In this document: positions 29,202 to 38,425 of the stretch, piece by piece
Layout of the letters: every line of letters begins with the position of its first letter
Numbering within the stretch: position 1 is the first letter of the stretch
Source of the DNA: Burkholderiales bacterium
Lineage (GTDB): Bacteria; Pseudomonadota; Gammaproteobacteria; Burkholderiales; Casimicrobiaceae
Direction of reading: 5' to 3'
DNA: 64,000 nt
NCBI GenBank assembly: GCA_025354165.1
Contig: JANXNI010000045.1
Coordinates: 1-64,000 of the forward strand
Made by a program: the position numbers and the translations under genes
Notes under the pieces: model-generated
Database searches by the model: none
Seen by the model: only the letters and a program-made list of their open reading frames with translations
What the model was told of the DNA's origin: nothing

Positions 29202-30542
29202 ATGAGTCCCATCGGAAACACTCTCATTTCTGCTCGGTGGTTAATCACCGCCTCAGCCAACGGCGTCCGCGCGATTGAGCATGCAGCGGTCATTTTCGAT
29301 GAAGCGGGGACCATTACCGCCGTTGGCACTGCTGCCGATCTGGTGGGTGACGAAAACATCGCGAACCGAATCGATCTGCCGAATCACCTGCTGGCACCCG
29401 GCCTTATCAACGCCCATTGCCATGCCGCGATGAGCTTGTTGCGCGGGGCTGCTGACGATTTGCCGCTGCATCGCTGGCTGCAAGAGCGCATCTGGCCGAT
29501 GGAAGGCGAACTGGTCGACGAAGCATTCGTGCAGACAGGAACCCAGCTGGCAGCCGTCGAGATGCTGCTGGGCGGAACGACGACCTGTGTGGACATGTAT
29601 TTCTACTCGCGTGCCGCGGGTCGCGCCTTTTTGTCGGTCGGCATGCGTGGCGTGCTGGCCTTACCTGTCATTGACGTTCCGTCGCGCTACGCATCCGACG
29701 CCGATGCGTACATAACGACAGGGCTTCTGGTTCGCGACGAATTTGCAGACGAACCGCTACTCTCGTTCGCGCTCGCACCGCATGCGCCGTACACGATCAG
29801 CGATGCCACCTTCACCCGCGTGCTGGCGTTCGCCAACGAACTCGGCCTGCCGGTCCATACCCACTTGCAGGAAACTGCGCAGGAGGTAACGGACGCAATT
29901 GCCCAAACCGGTGAACGGCCGACCGCCCGCCTCGCCCGCCTCGGCGCGTTAGGTCCCGATTTTTTCGCCGCACACGGCGTGCATTTGAACGATGAAGACA
30001 TCGCAACGTTAGCGCGCTACGGCTCATCCGTTGTCCATTGCCCTTCGTCCAATTTAAAGCTCGCCAGCGGCCTCGCACCGGTTGCACAACTGCTCGCGGC
30101 AGGCATCAATGTTGGCCTCGGCACCGACGGCGCGGCCAGCAACAACCGCCTGGACATGTTCGAAGAAATGCGCCTGGCCGCACTGATAGGTAAAGTGCAA
30201 GCCAACGACGCCTCCGTTGTCAACGCCGCGCAAGCCTTCACGATGGCCACGCAGGGCGGCGCACGCGCAACGGGCCTAGCCAATGTCACCGGGTCGCTGG
30301 AAGCTGGAAAAGCCGCTGACATGATCGCCGTCTCGCTCAATTCGCCCGGCATGACGCCCCTCTTCGACCCCGTTTCACACTTCGTCTATGCCGCATCGCG
30401 CGCCGATGTCAGCGATGTTTGGGTAGCGGGCGTCCAACGCGTAAAGGACAGCGCTCTAACCGGCGCAGCGGCACACTCGATGTCAGAATTGGCACCGAGC
30501 ATCCGAAGCATCAGCGAACGCGTCGCAACCCTTCGCAAGTAA
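29202..30542 (+). CDS. TRZ/ATZ family amidohydrolase (MTA/S-adenosylhomocysteine deaminase-like)
   Basis: 446 residues. Metal ligands of the amidohydrolase superfamily are all present: NAHCHAAM (HxH), HLQETAQEV (His after the fourth strand), FFAAHGVHL (His) and GTDGAASNN (Asp). The N-terminal ISARWLITA and the Asn-rich end of the barrel fit the branch of 5'-methylthioadenosine/S-adenosylhomocysteine deaminases, which also includes triazine hydrolases. Substrate is inferred by family only. The gene ends 12 bases before ubiG; this pairing could serve to remove S-adenosylhomocysteine made by the methyltransferase. Confidence 0.88.
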   Translation: MSPIGNTLISARWLITASANGVRAIEHAAVIFDEAGTITAVGTAADLVGDENIANRIDLPNHLLAPGLINAHCHAAMSLLRGAADDLPLHRWLQERIWPMEGELVDEAFVQTGTQLAAVEMLLGGTTTCVDMYFYSRAAGRAFLSVGMRGVLALPVIDVPSRYASDADAYITTGLLVRDEFADEPLLSFALAPHAPYTISDATFTRVLAFANELGLPVHTHLQETAQEVTDAIAQTGERPTARLARLGALGPDFFAAHGVHLNDEDIATLARYGSSVVHCPSSNLKLASGLAPVAQLLAAGINVGLGTDGAASNNRLDMFEEMRLAALIGKVQANDASVVNAAQAFTMATQGGARATGLANVTGSLEAGKAADMIAVSLNSPGMTPLFDPVSHFVYAASRADVSDVWVAGVQRVKDSALTGAAAHSMSELAPSIRSISERVATLRK

Positions 30543-30554
30543 AGAGCAGTAGCC

Positions 30555-31277
30555 ATGACCACAGTTCACGACAACGCAAACCACAACGCCGATCCGGCGG
30601 AACTCGCTAAATTCTCCGCCCTCGCCAGCCAATGGTGGGACGAAAACGGCAAATTCCGACCGTTGCACGACATCAACCCACTGCGTCTGGCGTTAGTCGA
30701 CGAGCATTCGGGCGGCGTCAAAGGCAAAAAAGCGATCGACATCGGCTGCGGCGGCGGCCTCGTCTCGGAAGGCCTCGCCCGCATGGGCGCACAGGTCACC
30801 GGCATCGACATGGCAACCAAAGCGCTGGCGGTGGCCAAACTGCACGCGCTGGAATCAAACGTCGTCGTCAATTACCGCGAAATCACGGCGGAGGCGATGG
30901 CGAAGGAAGCCGAAGGCCAATTCGACATCGTCACTTGCCTAGAAATGCTCGAACATGTCCCCGATCCCGCGTCCGTCGTCGCCGCCTGCGCCAAACTTGC
31001 GAAACCCGGCGCACACCTCTTCTTCAGCACCATTTCCCGCACGCCGAAAGCATATGCCTTAACCGTCCTCGGCGCGGAATATGTGCTCGGTCTGCTACCT
31101 AAAGGCACCCACGAATACGCGAAATTCCTGAAACCCTCTGAGCTAATCGGTTTCGCGCGCACCGCAGGCCTCGAACTCGTCACGATGCACGGAATGTCGT
31201 ACAACCCGCTCTCCCACATCGCCAAATGGTGCGACGACACCAATGTGAACTACATCGTTGTCATGCGAAAGCCGTAA
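30555..31277 (+). CDS. ubiG: Ubiquinone biosynthesis O-methyltransferase
   Basis: 240 residues. SAM-binding motif I is IDIGCGGGLVSEGLARMGAQVTGID; other UbiG parts are DPAELAKFSALASQWWDENGKFRPLHDINPLRL at the N-terminus and EMLEHVPDPASVV, then LFFSTISRTPKAYAL. UbiG carries out both O-methylations in ubiquinone synthesis. It lies 12 bases after the amidohydrolase gene, so co-transcription is expected. Confidence 0.96.
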   Translation: MTTVHDNANHNADPAELAKFSALASQWWDENGKFRPLHDINPLRLALVDEHSGGVKGKKAIDIGCGGGLVSEGLARMGAQVTGIDMATKALAVAKLHALESNVVVNYREITAEAMAKEAEGQFDIVTCLEMLEHVPDPASVVAACAKLAKPGAHLFFSTISRTPKAYALTVLGAEYVLGLLPKGTHEYAKFLKPSELIGFARTAGLELVTMHGMSYNPLSHIAKWCDDTNVNYIVVMRKP

Positions 31278-31484
31278 CAGCTTTTTCTTAAAATGACGGC
31301 TGCGTAAGGGCTGATGCGCGTTTTATTAACTTCTCGATAAGTCCATTAATGGCCATTTAGCCCAGATGCACTAGTCATTTCGCCGAAAAGCTATAGTCTG
31401 ACTGACAAACCATTTCGGCCATAACTACGCATGCAAAATCCCCAAGCTACCGCTCCCAGCAGCTTGCTAGAATTAAGTCTCATT

Positions 31485-31559
31485 GGGCGGTTAGCTCAGC
31501 GGTAGAGCACTGCCTTCACACGGCAGGGGTCACTGGTTCGATCCCAGTACCGCCCACCA
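31485..31559 (+). tRNA. tRNA-Val (anticodon CAC)
   Basis: A full cloverleaf: acceptor GGGCGGT paired with ACCGCCC, D arm TAGCTCAGCGGTAGAGC, anticodon stem CTGCC/GGCAG around loop TTCACAC (anticodon CAC), T arm CTGGTTCGATCCCAG, and encoded CCA. Its 3' half is the attachment site of the island that follows: it is repeated at 40546. Confidence 0.95.
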
Positions 31560-31598
31560 ATGAAATCAAGGACTTACGGGAAATCGTCGGTCCTTTTT
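31511..31598 (+). repeat. Attachment site attL (88-bp direct repeat)
   Basis: Runs from the anticodon stem of tRNA-Val through its CCA end and the terminator hairpin. Matches 40546-40633 at 86 of 88 positions; the differences are A/T in the anticodon loop and T/A in the T loop. Confidence 0.9.
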
Positions 31599-31599
31599 T
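31568..31599 (+). terminator. Terminator of tRNA-Val, inside attL
   Basis: AAGGAC/GTCCTT stem with inner ACG/CGT pairs and a T-run. The same hairpin is in the right repeat (40603-40633). Confidence 0.65.
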
Positions 31600-31606
31600 A
31601 GTGGCA

Positions 31607-31627
31607 GTATGACAAAAGTATGACTTT
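31607..31627. promoter_or_regulatory. Candidate integrase arm site, left
   Basis: Two direct GTATGAC copies separated by AAAA and followed by TTT, starting eight bases inside the left repeat. The right end has the same arrangement. Confidence 0.55.
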
Positions 31628-31860
31628 GATGACTTTTGGCATGTCGTCGAAAGCGGTCGATTCAGCAATTGGACTGATGCAAACGACACTCTCTGCCGAC
31701 TGAGCGACCTGTTCCGAGGTCAGCGCCCTACGGACTTGATTCCGCCGAACCAACGACGCAAAACAGGTATTCCCTTTCAGGGTGCGAATGCATCGAGTCG
31801 ACTCGTGGTGCGCAAAAACATCCTTTGCGACGGTTCGCGCATCATGCCGTGTGCTGCGAC

Positions 31861-32190
31861 CTAGACTTTCAAGTGCTCGCAAAGTAGATTGAACTGCGAC
31901 ACTGACTCCTCGAGCGAATGAAGTTCCCGTTCAAGTTCATTTAGCGTGAATCGTGTTTCGCGCTGCGGCGAAGAACTCGGCATTCCGGGCGCGACGCTGA
32001 CAACCACGTTTGCATATTGAAGGACGGCCCATCGACCGTAAACAAACGAATTCCGCTTGCCGTGGAGCGAGTCCATGGTCCGGTGCCAAGCGCGGAACTC
32101 GGATACGTAGGCAGGCTCAGCCGCGAACTTCAACTCGATGACGTCCTTCAGCGCATCCAGTTTGTTTTTGAAGGAGAGCCGTTCGACCAA
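31861..32190 (-). pseudogene. Truncated hypothetical gene
   Basis: 109 residues from a TTG codon, rich in charged helices (LSFKNKLDALKDVIELKFAAEP, then SLHGKRNSFVYGRWAVLQY, then LNELERELHSLEESVSQFNLLCEHL). The His-Gly-Lys-Arg-Asn run resembles uncharacterised helical proteins of phages and islands. In-frame coding (YPYAPITWALVERL) continues upstream of the TTG to a stop at 32218-32220 and no ATG exists, so the 5' end appears cut off where the intron relic starts. Function unknown. Confidence 0.45.
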
Positions 32191-32194
32191 TGCC

Positions 32195-32392
32195 CAAGTG
32201 ATTGGGGCATACGGGTATCACGTTCTCGATCTCTGGCGGCGCTCGCTACGGCGACGCAGTCAGAAGGACCGGACGACTTGGGCGCGCATGGATCGCCTGG
32301 CCGCCGAGTGGTTGCCGCCGCCCTATGCGCTTCATCCTTGGCCCGAAGATCGCCTGAACGTCACGGCCCGAGGTAAGCGCCGTTTGCCTTGA
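32195..32392 (+). pseudogene. C-terminal remnant of a group II intron reverse transcriptase/maturase
   Basis: The frame GYHVLDLWRRSLRRRSQKDR, then TTWARMDRLAAEWLPPPYAL, then HPWPEDRLNVTARGKRRLP to a stop is the end of an LtrA-like protein: in that family the last residues are of the type LRRRSQ...W.RM...WLP...I.HPWP..R. Only about 65 residues of more than 400 are left. The left edge abuts the truncated gene on the other strand, so both were cut by one rearrangement. Confidence 0.75.
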
Positions 32393-32410
32393 TTGGGCAA
32401 GTGCGGATCT

Positions 32411-32448
32411 GTGCGCGAGGTGCCGAGCAATCGGCACCCTACCGCGAT
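32411..32448 (+). other. Domain V-like hairpin of a group II intron relic
   Basis: GGTGCCGA-GCAA-TCGGCACC is a perfect 8-bp stem with a GNRA tetraloop, with a weaker GCG/CGC lower stem and a bulge on the 3' side. It starts 18 bases after the maturase stop, where domain V of a group II intron is expected. The catalytic triad cannot be confirmed by eye. Confidence 0.4.
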
Positions 32449-32575
32449 CTTCACACAGGCGCTGCATACCTGCCCACTGCGAGCGGCATCAACTGGCCGA
32501 GGGCTGCCACTCCGGCATTACGATGTAGCCGCTCACGAGGTCACGGGCTCCATGCTGGTCCACAAAGGGAGCCTT

Positions 32576-35500
32576 CTATGGCTTCAGCGCGTCGATCGCG
32601 CGAAGCACATTGTCGTTACTCCTACCGGAATTTTTCGCGTTTGCGGTGATCGTTGCGGCGACGACCGGATCGTTGGCGTTGGCCGCAGGATTGAGCAGGC
32701 GCCGCAGGATCATCAAACCGTCGGTCATCGCCAGCGTTTGCCCATCCCCGTCAACATCGAACAACCCAAGATTTGTTGCTATATGCGTAGCAATTTGTGC
32801 CGCGTCGCGCACCGATGCGCCGTTGCCCAGGGCATTTGCGACGAGAGCGGATCCCCGGTAGCCAAGCAGGTAGCGCAACAGCAACACGCCATCGGTCGCA
32901 GCGTCGTAGGTCGTGGTAGTGTCGCTGTTATCAATGTTAAGGATGGGGCCATATGATGCGGTGAGCTTTGCGGAAGTTGTCGTGGCGCTCCCCGCCCCAT
33001 TGGTGAAGGTTGCCCGATACAGTTTGTTGGTGTCGAGTGCCTGGGCGGTGAAGCTCAACGTGGTCGAGGTTGCGCCTACCACCAGCGAAAAACTAACGCC
33101 GCCGTCCGCGCTTACGAACCACTGAACTGTTGGCGCAGGGATACCAGAGGCACCAGCAGTGAAGCTGGCCGTTGCACCCACAGACACCGAGGTATTCGCC
33201 GGATTTAGCGTGATGCTAGGGATGGATCGGTTAGTTAGCAAAAAGTTGGCTGCGGGGAGGCTCGCCGCGCTAGCGGTAACCATGTACGCCCCCCCCGACG
33301 TTGCATTGGCGGTGAACGGCGCCGAGGCAACGCCCAAGGCATTTGTCGCAAGCGAGATCGTGGCAGTGTTGTTGCTGAATGTTCCGGAGGCGCCGGAGGC
33401 AGGGGCTGTGAACGCAACAATAACGCCCGACACAGGGTTGTTGGCTGCATCCGTGACCGTCACAGCGAGAGCGTTTGGAAATGCCGTATTGACGTCAGTT
33501 TGCTGAGGCGTTGTACCTGCGTTGGCCACGACCTGCGACGGAGGTCCCGCCACGTTACTCAGCGAAAAGTTCACCGGGATGAGGCCCGTGGCGGCTGCGG
33601 TTACGTTATAGGACCCGCCAGCGATTGAGTTGGCGGTAAACGGTGCCGATGCCACCCCGAAACCGTCTGTCGGCACCGTAATGGCTGTCCCATTGTTACT
33701 GAATGTGCCGGAGGCGCCAGAGCTCGGAGCGGTGAAGGTGACGCTGACTCCGGGCACTGCAGTGTTCGCACCGTCCTTGACGGTCACCGTCAGTGGCGCC
33801 GCGAAGGCCGTGTTGATCGTGGCAGATTGCGGCGTGCTGCCGGCATTGGTTGTTAGCGTGTCTTGCTCAACCGCAAAATCGTCGATAAACCAACCGCTGC
33901 TGTTAACACCGCCGTCTGAGCCGAACACGAAGCGAAATTGCACCGTCTTGCCGGCGTACGCGGACAAATCCATGCGAATACGGCGCCACGCATTGAACCC
34001 TGTGGTGTCGCCTGTCCAGCCGGGCTGGCCTAACAATCCGTCCAAGCCTCCCGGCGAGTTGTACGGTGACGAAAGTGACGTACCGGGCACCACAGCGAAC
34101 GGGCCACCATCGATTGAGGCCTCAAGGTTGCCCCCGTCAAAGTTTGTCTCGGTCGAGAGCCACATCCAGAAGCGGAGCTTGTAGCTGCGAGCCGGACTGG
34201 CGGGAATCGTCACCGGTTGGGCCGTCAGGATCGCATACGCTCCGTCTGGATAGTTTGCCGCCGTCAGTCCGGTGGCAAAGAGGGAGCCGCCGCCGCCCGT
34301 GTGGTCACTCAATGGACCCTTGGCAGGGACACCCCTTGCCCATACTCCCCCCGTCGAGCGCCAAGCCGGTGGCGCGGACGCTCCGTCAAAGCCGGTTGAG
34401 TACAGGTAAGGTGATGTAGGGTCCCACGTAACCGTCGCTGTCGCGCCAACTGCGAGCGCGTTGTTTGAGTTGTCCACTACCGCGCCCGGCGCAACCGCGA
34501 CGGTCACGGGTGTGTTTGCGAGAGTCGGCGTGATCGGAAGGAAATAGATGGGGCCCGTTCCTGTCAACGCGCCCGCGGTTCCGCCGGTAACGGTGACGCT
34601 AGCGGCAGTGAAACCAGTCACGGCTTCCGAGAATTCGAACCGGAACGCGATTGGCGAGACATTCGTCACTGTTGTCGCAGGGGTGATCGACAGCGTGGGC
34701 GGGGTGACGTCCGGCGGCGGTGGGAGTACCGGCACCTGGAATACCCCGCGACCGTGCGTCGCGACAACCAGGTATCGCTCAACAAAGAAAATCTCTGCGG
34801 TGGACACGTTGGACGGACCGACGTTGGTCGCACTCCATGTTGCTCCGGCGTCCTCCGAGCCAAAGACGCCGAGATCAGTCGCAGCATAGATTACGTTGGA
34901 ATTGTCGGGCCTGATGGCCAAGCCGTAAATTGGCGCTAGCGGCAAATTGCTGGTTACGCTAGCCCACGTCGCAGCGCCGTCATTGCTCCGCCAAAGATTC
35001 GTCGCGCCGAAATTGGCCGCGTCAGAATAGCCCCCAAAAGCAACATAGACGCGGTTGTTGTTGTTTGGATCAAAAACTATACGTCCAACGCGACGGTTGG
35101 GAAGGCCCACGCCGTTAGTGTCTACCTGCGTCCATGTCGGAGCGACAGCAGTGCCGTTGGTCGTCTTGTAAACGTTGCCGTTCCGATGCCCGACATAAAT
35201 CAAGTCGGCATTGCCGGGGGCAACTGCGATTGCTGTGATGTTGTCGGCCGAGGTCGCGCCGGTCGCGGACTTGATGGCAGTCCACGCCGGCGAGGGCGCT
35301 TTGACATCATTTGACCGCCAGAGACTTTTGCCGCCCACGAGCATCCTGCTTTGGTTGTTGGGATCGAGAATGAACGGCGCAATAAACTCTGCACCGGTTG
35401 ACGAATTTGCGTCTGTAATGCCCGAATAAATGTTGCTTGAGGACAATCCTGCGTTATTAGAGCGGGCCACGGTCGCGTACACATATTCGCCGTAAAAATA

Positions 35501-37066
35501 ATTGGGATCCGTCTGATCAGCGGCGCAAAAGCCGCCGTCGCCGCCGTTCATTACAGTCCAGCCTTCGGTGTTGCCTGAGGGACCGCGCAATGTGCCGTTA
35601 TCCTGTGCGCCCGCAACAATTGTGAGTGAAGTTGGATTACCCGCGGCGCCGTAAAACTCGGTAATGCCCAGGGTATTGTTCAGCTCTGTCCAACCCGTTG
35701 TGCCCGCCGCGGTCAGAGCGTTTTCGGCCTTGTAGAGTCCGCCATCGTTAGCGAAATAGACGCGCGTATTGGTCGTCCCGTTATAGCCGGGATCAGACAC
35801 GATGCCGTGATGATCTGCGTGCGCGGAGGCCGGCGCTGATTGCCACGTTGATATCTTGGTTAGATTAGCGCCACCGTTGGTTGATCGATAAAGGTCAAGA
35901 CCGCCCACGATCAGCGTGTTCGCGTTGGTGGGGTCAACCCAGATCGCGTTCGAATACCAACCTTGACTGCTCATCCAGTTGGTGCTACCCGCCACGGTTA
36001 CCTGGGCATAGGTTTGCCCGCCGTCTACGCTCTTGTACAGCGACGAAGTACCGTTGTTCCAGAAGCCGGCGAACACGGTTCCAGCAGCGCTGTTCGCATA
36101 CGCAAACTCCGTGCGACCCGGCAGAGAGCCGGTCCCTGGAGCAGGTAACCCGGTCGCAGCCGTCCAGGTGAGCCCACCATTGTTTGAATAAAACGCGAGG
36201 GAGCTGTAGCCCGTTGCGATGGCATTGAGGGAGTTGTTGGGATCAAACGCTACCTGAGTCATGCGGGACAGCGTGACCTGGACCTGTGACCACGACGTTC
36301 CGCCATCATTGCTGCGAAAGATGCCGGTTGAGGTGGCGGCAAGAAGCGTCGCGCCGTTCGGTGAAATGGCGAGCCGGTTGACGTAGTAGAAGTTAGGCGT
36401 GTTCGTCGCGGCGAGCTGGGACCAGGTGACGCCGCCATCCGTCGATTTAAAAACGCCCGCGCCGCGCACGCTGTCAGCGTTGAAGAAGCCCTCCCCCGTG
36501 CCCACGTACATGATGTTGCTATTCGTGGGATCCATGATTACCGTGCTAATCGCAAGGTTTGCCATGAAGTCGTCCACTGGCGCCCAAGACGTACCGGAGT
36601 TCGAGCTGTACCAGAGCCCGCCGACCACCGAGCCCAGCCACAAGCGGTTGGTCTGCGTAGGATGAATAACAAGAGACCGTGTGCGTCCTCCGACGTTACC
36701 CGGTCCACGCCAAGTCCAGCCCGCTGGCGTCACCAGTGCATTGGTGACCGGATCGACGTAGTTCATCGGCGTGCTGTTGCCATTCGCATCCTTTACCGCC
36801 GCCGGAAGTACACGCGGGTTCAAGGGTATCCGCTGTGCCGCCTCTCTCGCGGCCTGCATGCGCGCGGGATCAATAACGCCGTTATCGTCCGCGTAAAAGC
36901 TGGCACGCCACTTTTGCCGTTCCTCGAGCAAGTCCGAGCGGGTCATCTGACGTCCGTCGATTTGAGGTAGCGGTTCCGGAACGCCAACCGGCGCTGCTGT
37001 AGTTAGAGTTGCGAACAATGCCAGCCAGACGGCGACAAAGGCTGGAACGACAGAACGAAATTTCAT
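32576..37066 (-). CDS. Giant secreted beta-propeller protein with Ig-like modules and dockerin-like C-terminus
   Basis: 1496 residues. Signal peptide about 1-25 (FVAVWLALFATLTTAAP). Residues about 110-780 hold many BNR/sortilin-type propeller repeats (GGTSW, STDGGVTWSQL, RSNDGGTSWSQV, SNNGGLTWTAA, GSEDAGATWSA). Then an Ig-like domain about 785-885 (PPTLSITPATTVTN...), a MAM/jelly-roll-like domain about 885-1070 (YSTGFDGASAPPAW ... GWFIDDFAVEQ), two Big_1-like repeats about 1070-1280 (NAGSTPQSATIN / NAGTTPQQTDVN), an Ig-like domain about 1282-1370, and a C-terminal pair of dockerin-like Ca-binding segments (TDGVLLLRYLLGYRG, DVDGDGQTLAMTDGLMILRRLLN). Likely exported and surface bound or free; partner unknown. 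No secretion genes are near. Confidence 0.85.
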   Translation of the reverse strand: MKFRSVVPAFVAVWLALFATLTTAAPVGVPEPLPQIDGRQMTRSDLLEERQKWRASFYADDNGVIDPARMQAAREAAQRIPLNPRVLPAAVKDANGNSTPMNYVDPVTNALVTPAGWTWRGPGNVGGRTRSLVIHPTQTNRLWLGSVVGGLWYSSNSGTSWAPVDDFMANLAISTVIMDPTNSNIMYVGTGEGFFNADSVRGAGVFKSTDGGVTWSQLAATNTPNFYYVNRLAISPNGATLLAATSTGIFRSNDGGTSWSQVQVTLSRMTQVAFDPNNSLNAIATGYSSLAFYSNNGGLTWTAATGLPAPGTGSLPGRTEFAYANSAAGTVFAGFWNNGTSSLYKSVDGGQTYAQVTVAGSTNWMSSQGWYSNAIWVDPTNANTLIVGGLDLYRSTNGGANLTKISTWQSAPASAHADHHGIVSDPGYNGTTNTRVYFANDGGLYKAENALTAAGTTGWTELNNTLGITEFYGAAGNPTSLTIVAGAQDNGTLRGPSGNTEGWTVMNGGDGGFCAADQTDPNYFYGEYVYATVARSNNAGLSSSNIYSGITDANSSTGAEFIAPFILDPNNQSRMLVGGKSLWRSNDVKAPSPAWTAIKSATGATSADNITAIAVAPGNADLIYVGHRNGNVYKTTNGTAVAPTWTQVDTNGVGLPNRRVGRIVFDPNNNNRVYVAFGGYSDAANFGATNLWRSNDGAATWASVTSNLPLAPIYGLAIRPDNSNVIYAATDLGVFGSEDAGATWSATNVGPSNVSTAEIFFVERYLVVATHGRGVFQVPVLPPPPDVTPPTLSITPATTVTNVSPIAFRFEFSEAVTGFTAASVTVTGGTAGALTGTGPIYFLPITPTLANTPVTVAVAPGAVVDNSNNALAVGATATVTWDPTSPYLYSTGFDGASAPPAWRSTGGVWARGVPAKGPLSDHTGGGGSLFATGLTAANYPDGAYAILTAQPVTIPASPARSYKLRFWMWLSTETNFDGGNLEASIDGGPFAVVPGTSLSSPYNSPGGLDGLLGQPGWTGDTTGFNAWRRIRMDLSAYAGKTVQFRFVFGSDGGVNSSGWFIDDFAVEQDTLTTNAGSTPQSATINTAFAAPLTVTVKDGANTAVPGVSVTFTAPSSGASGTFSNNGTAITVPTDGFGVASAPFTANSIAGGSYNVTAAATGLIPVNFSLSNVAGPPSQVVANAGTTPQQTDVNTAFPNALAVTVTDAANNPVSGVIVAFTAPASGASGTFSNNTATISLATNALGVASAPFTANATSGGAYMVTASAASLPAANFLLTNRSIPSITLNPANTSVSVGATASFTAGASGIPAPTVQWFVSADGGVSFSLVVGATSTTLSFTAQALDTNKLYRATFTNGAGSATTTSAKLTASYGPILNIDNSDTTTTYDAATDGVLLLRYLLGYRGSALVANALGNGASVRDAAQIATHIATNLGLFDVDGDGQTLAMTDGLMILRRLLNPAANANDPVVAATITANAKNSGRSNDNVLRAIDALKP

Positions 37067-37499
37067 GTGTTTGCCATGGTGTTATGGGACCGAAAAGTTC
37101 GGCCTCGATCGGCCGTTGAAATGCAGGGCCAAATGCGCGTTTGCGACAAGCCGCCAAGCTGTTCAGGAAAAAGTGTAGCGCAGAACTGGCCTGCCGACCG
37201 GCGGCCCACCGCTGCTTTTTGGGGATATCCCACAACACGGCGACGGCAGGCGTAGAGAGATCGCGTCGGGGTCCGAAACGACATTTCACGTGCGTCTCGT
37301 TCATTCCTTGCATCACGGAGCGATTGGAACAAGCAGAGCGCGAAGCGAGCATTGACCTATTGTCGGTTTCTCTTCAATCTGTCACTTTCGCACTTTCAAT
37401 TGTCACCAACGCCTTCAATATGTCACTGACTGCGCCCGAGTTTCCGGATACCTTCTGCAAACACCCACCCATCGTCCGCTCAAGAACTCCTAAGTACAG
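37067..37499. other. Island intergenic region with periodic TGTCAC repeats
   Basis: 433 bases with no gene. At 37361, 37380, 37401 and 37421 a TGTC(A/G)(C/G) motif recurs every 19-21 bases, with CTTCAAT or CTTTCAAT before three of the repeats. Repeats of this kind are found at ends of IS21-family elements; no transposase is present. It also contains the 5' leader of the propeller gene. Confidence 0.4.
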
Positions 37500-38425
37500 T
37501 TGTCACGCCTACGCATAGCCACATGGAACTTGGCACGCCCGACCAGAAACGGACATCAAAAAAATGCCCGCCGACTGGCGCAGATTCGGCAAATCGATGC
37601 CGACGTTTGGGTGCTGACGGAAACTATATCGTCGCTGGCTATCGACAGCTATTCATCGGTGTTCGCGCCGAGCCTTGCGAACTATCACAGGGAAGGCGAA
37701 AGTTTCACAGCCGTATCTTCACGCTGGCCGATTCGGCAGACGCTTCCGACGTTTGATCCGCACTTTGCAGTTTGCGCTGAAATAGATTCTCCTTTCGGCC
37801 TAATGCTGGTCTACGGAACCATCATTACTTATGCGAACGATCGAGGTCCCGACGGAGCATCACAGAGGTGGGAGGAACACCGAAAATCACGCTCAGCACA
37901 AGCGTTGGACTGGCAGCATCTACGGCTTAAGTTTCCCAATCACTCTTTTTGCATTGCTGGCGATTTCAATCAGAGTCGCGACGGGACGGGGCGGTACGCA
38001 GACCAGCAGTCTGTCGAATCCTTGTCGCGCGGTCTTGAGGAATCGTCGATGCATTACATCACGGAGATGACATGGGGAAGGAGGGACTGTCTCGCGCGTC
38101 CGTGGACCACATCTGCGTTAGCCACAACCTTGGCGCGAACGTCAGAAGGGTCGGTGCTTGGGAGGGCAGAACGCCCGACAACTGCGTCATAAGCGATCAC
38201 AACGGGCTGGACGCTGACATTGATACTGAATTCACGGCCACCTCCATTCGTGACGTCCGCTTCAGCGTGCTTACCCAGACGAATCGCTTTAGTGCGGTCG
38301 TGCACCAGTCGTGGGGGCATCTCCAGAGTACTTGTAGAAAGCACGCTGCCAATCTGCACCTGAGTACGTGCACGAGTATTTGCCTCGCATTTCGCCACTA
38401 CAGCAAGAGGCTAGGCCAATACTGA
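37500..38425 (+). pseudogene. Endonuclease/exonuclease/phosphatase family gene with frameshift
   Basis: From TTG 37500: LRIATWNLARP at the N-terminus with the Asn metal contact, DVWVLTET with the catalytic Glu, and SFCIAGDFNQSRDG with the Asp-x-Asn motif. After MHYITEMTWG near 38075 the family sequence continues in another frame as GLSRASVDHICVSHNLGANV, then VGAWEGRTPDNCVISDHNGL, which contains the final Ser-Asp-His motif. So one base change in a G-rich run (about 38070-38090) splits the gene. It is either a recent pseudogene or a sequencing slip. Family members are metal-dependent phosphodiesterases or nucleases. The second frame runs beyond the domain into the convergent sir2 gene. Confidence 0.7.

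Noticed and set aside
31598-31882. 94-codon frame on the minus strand at the island's left end
   Set aside because: No recognisable domain, no ribosome site, and it covers the candidate arm site and terminator tail.
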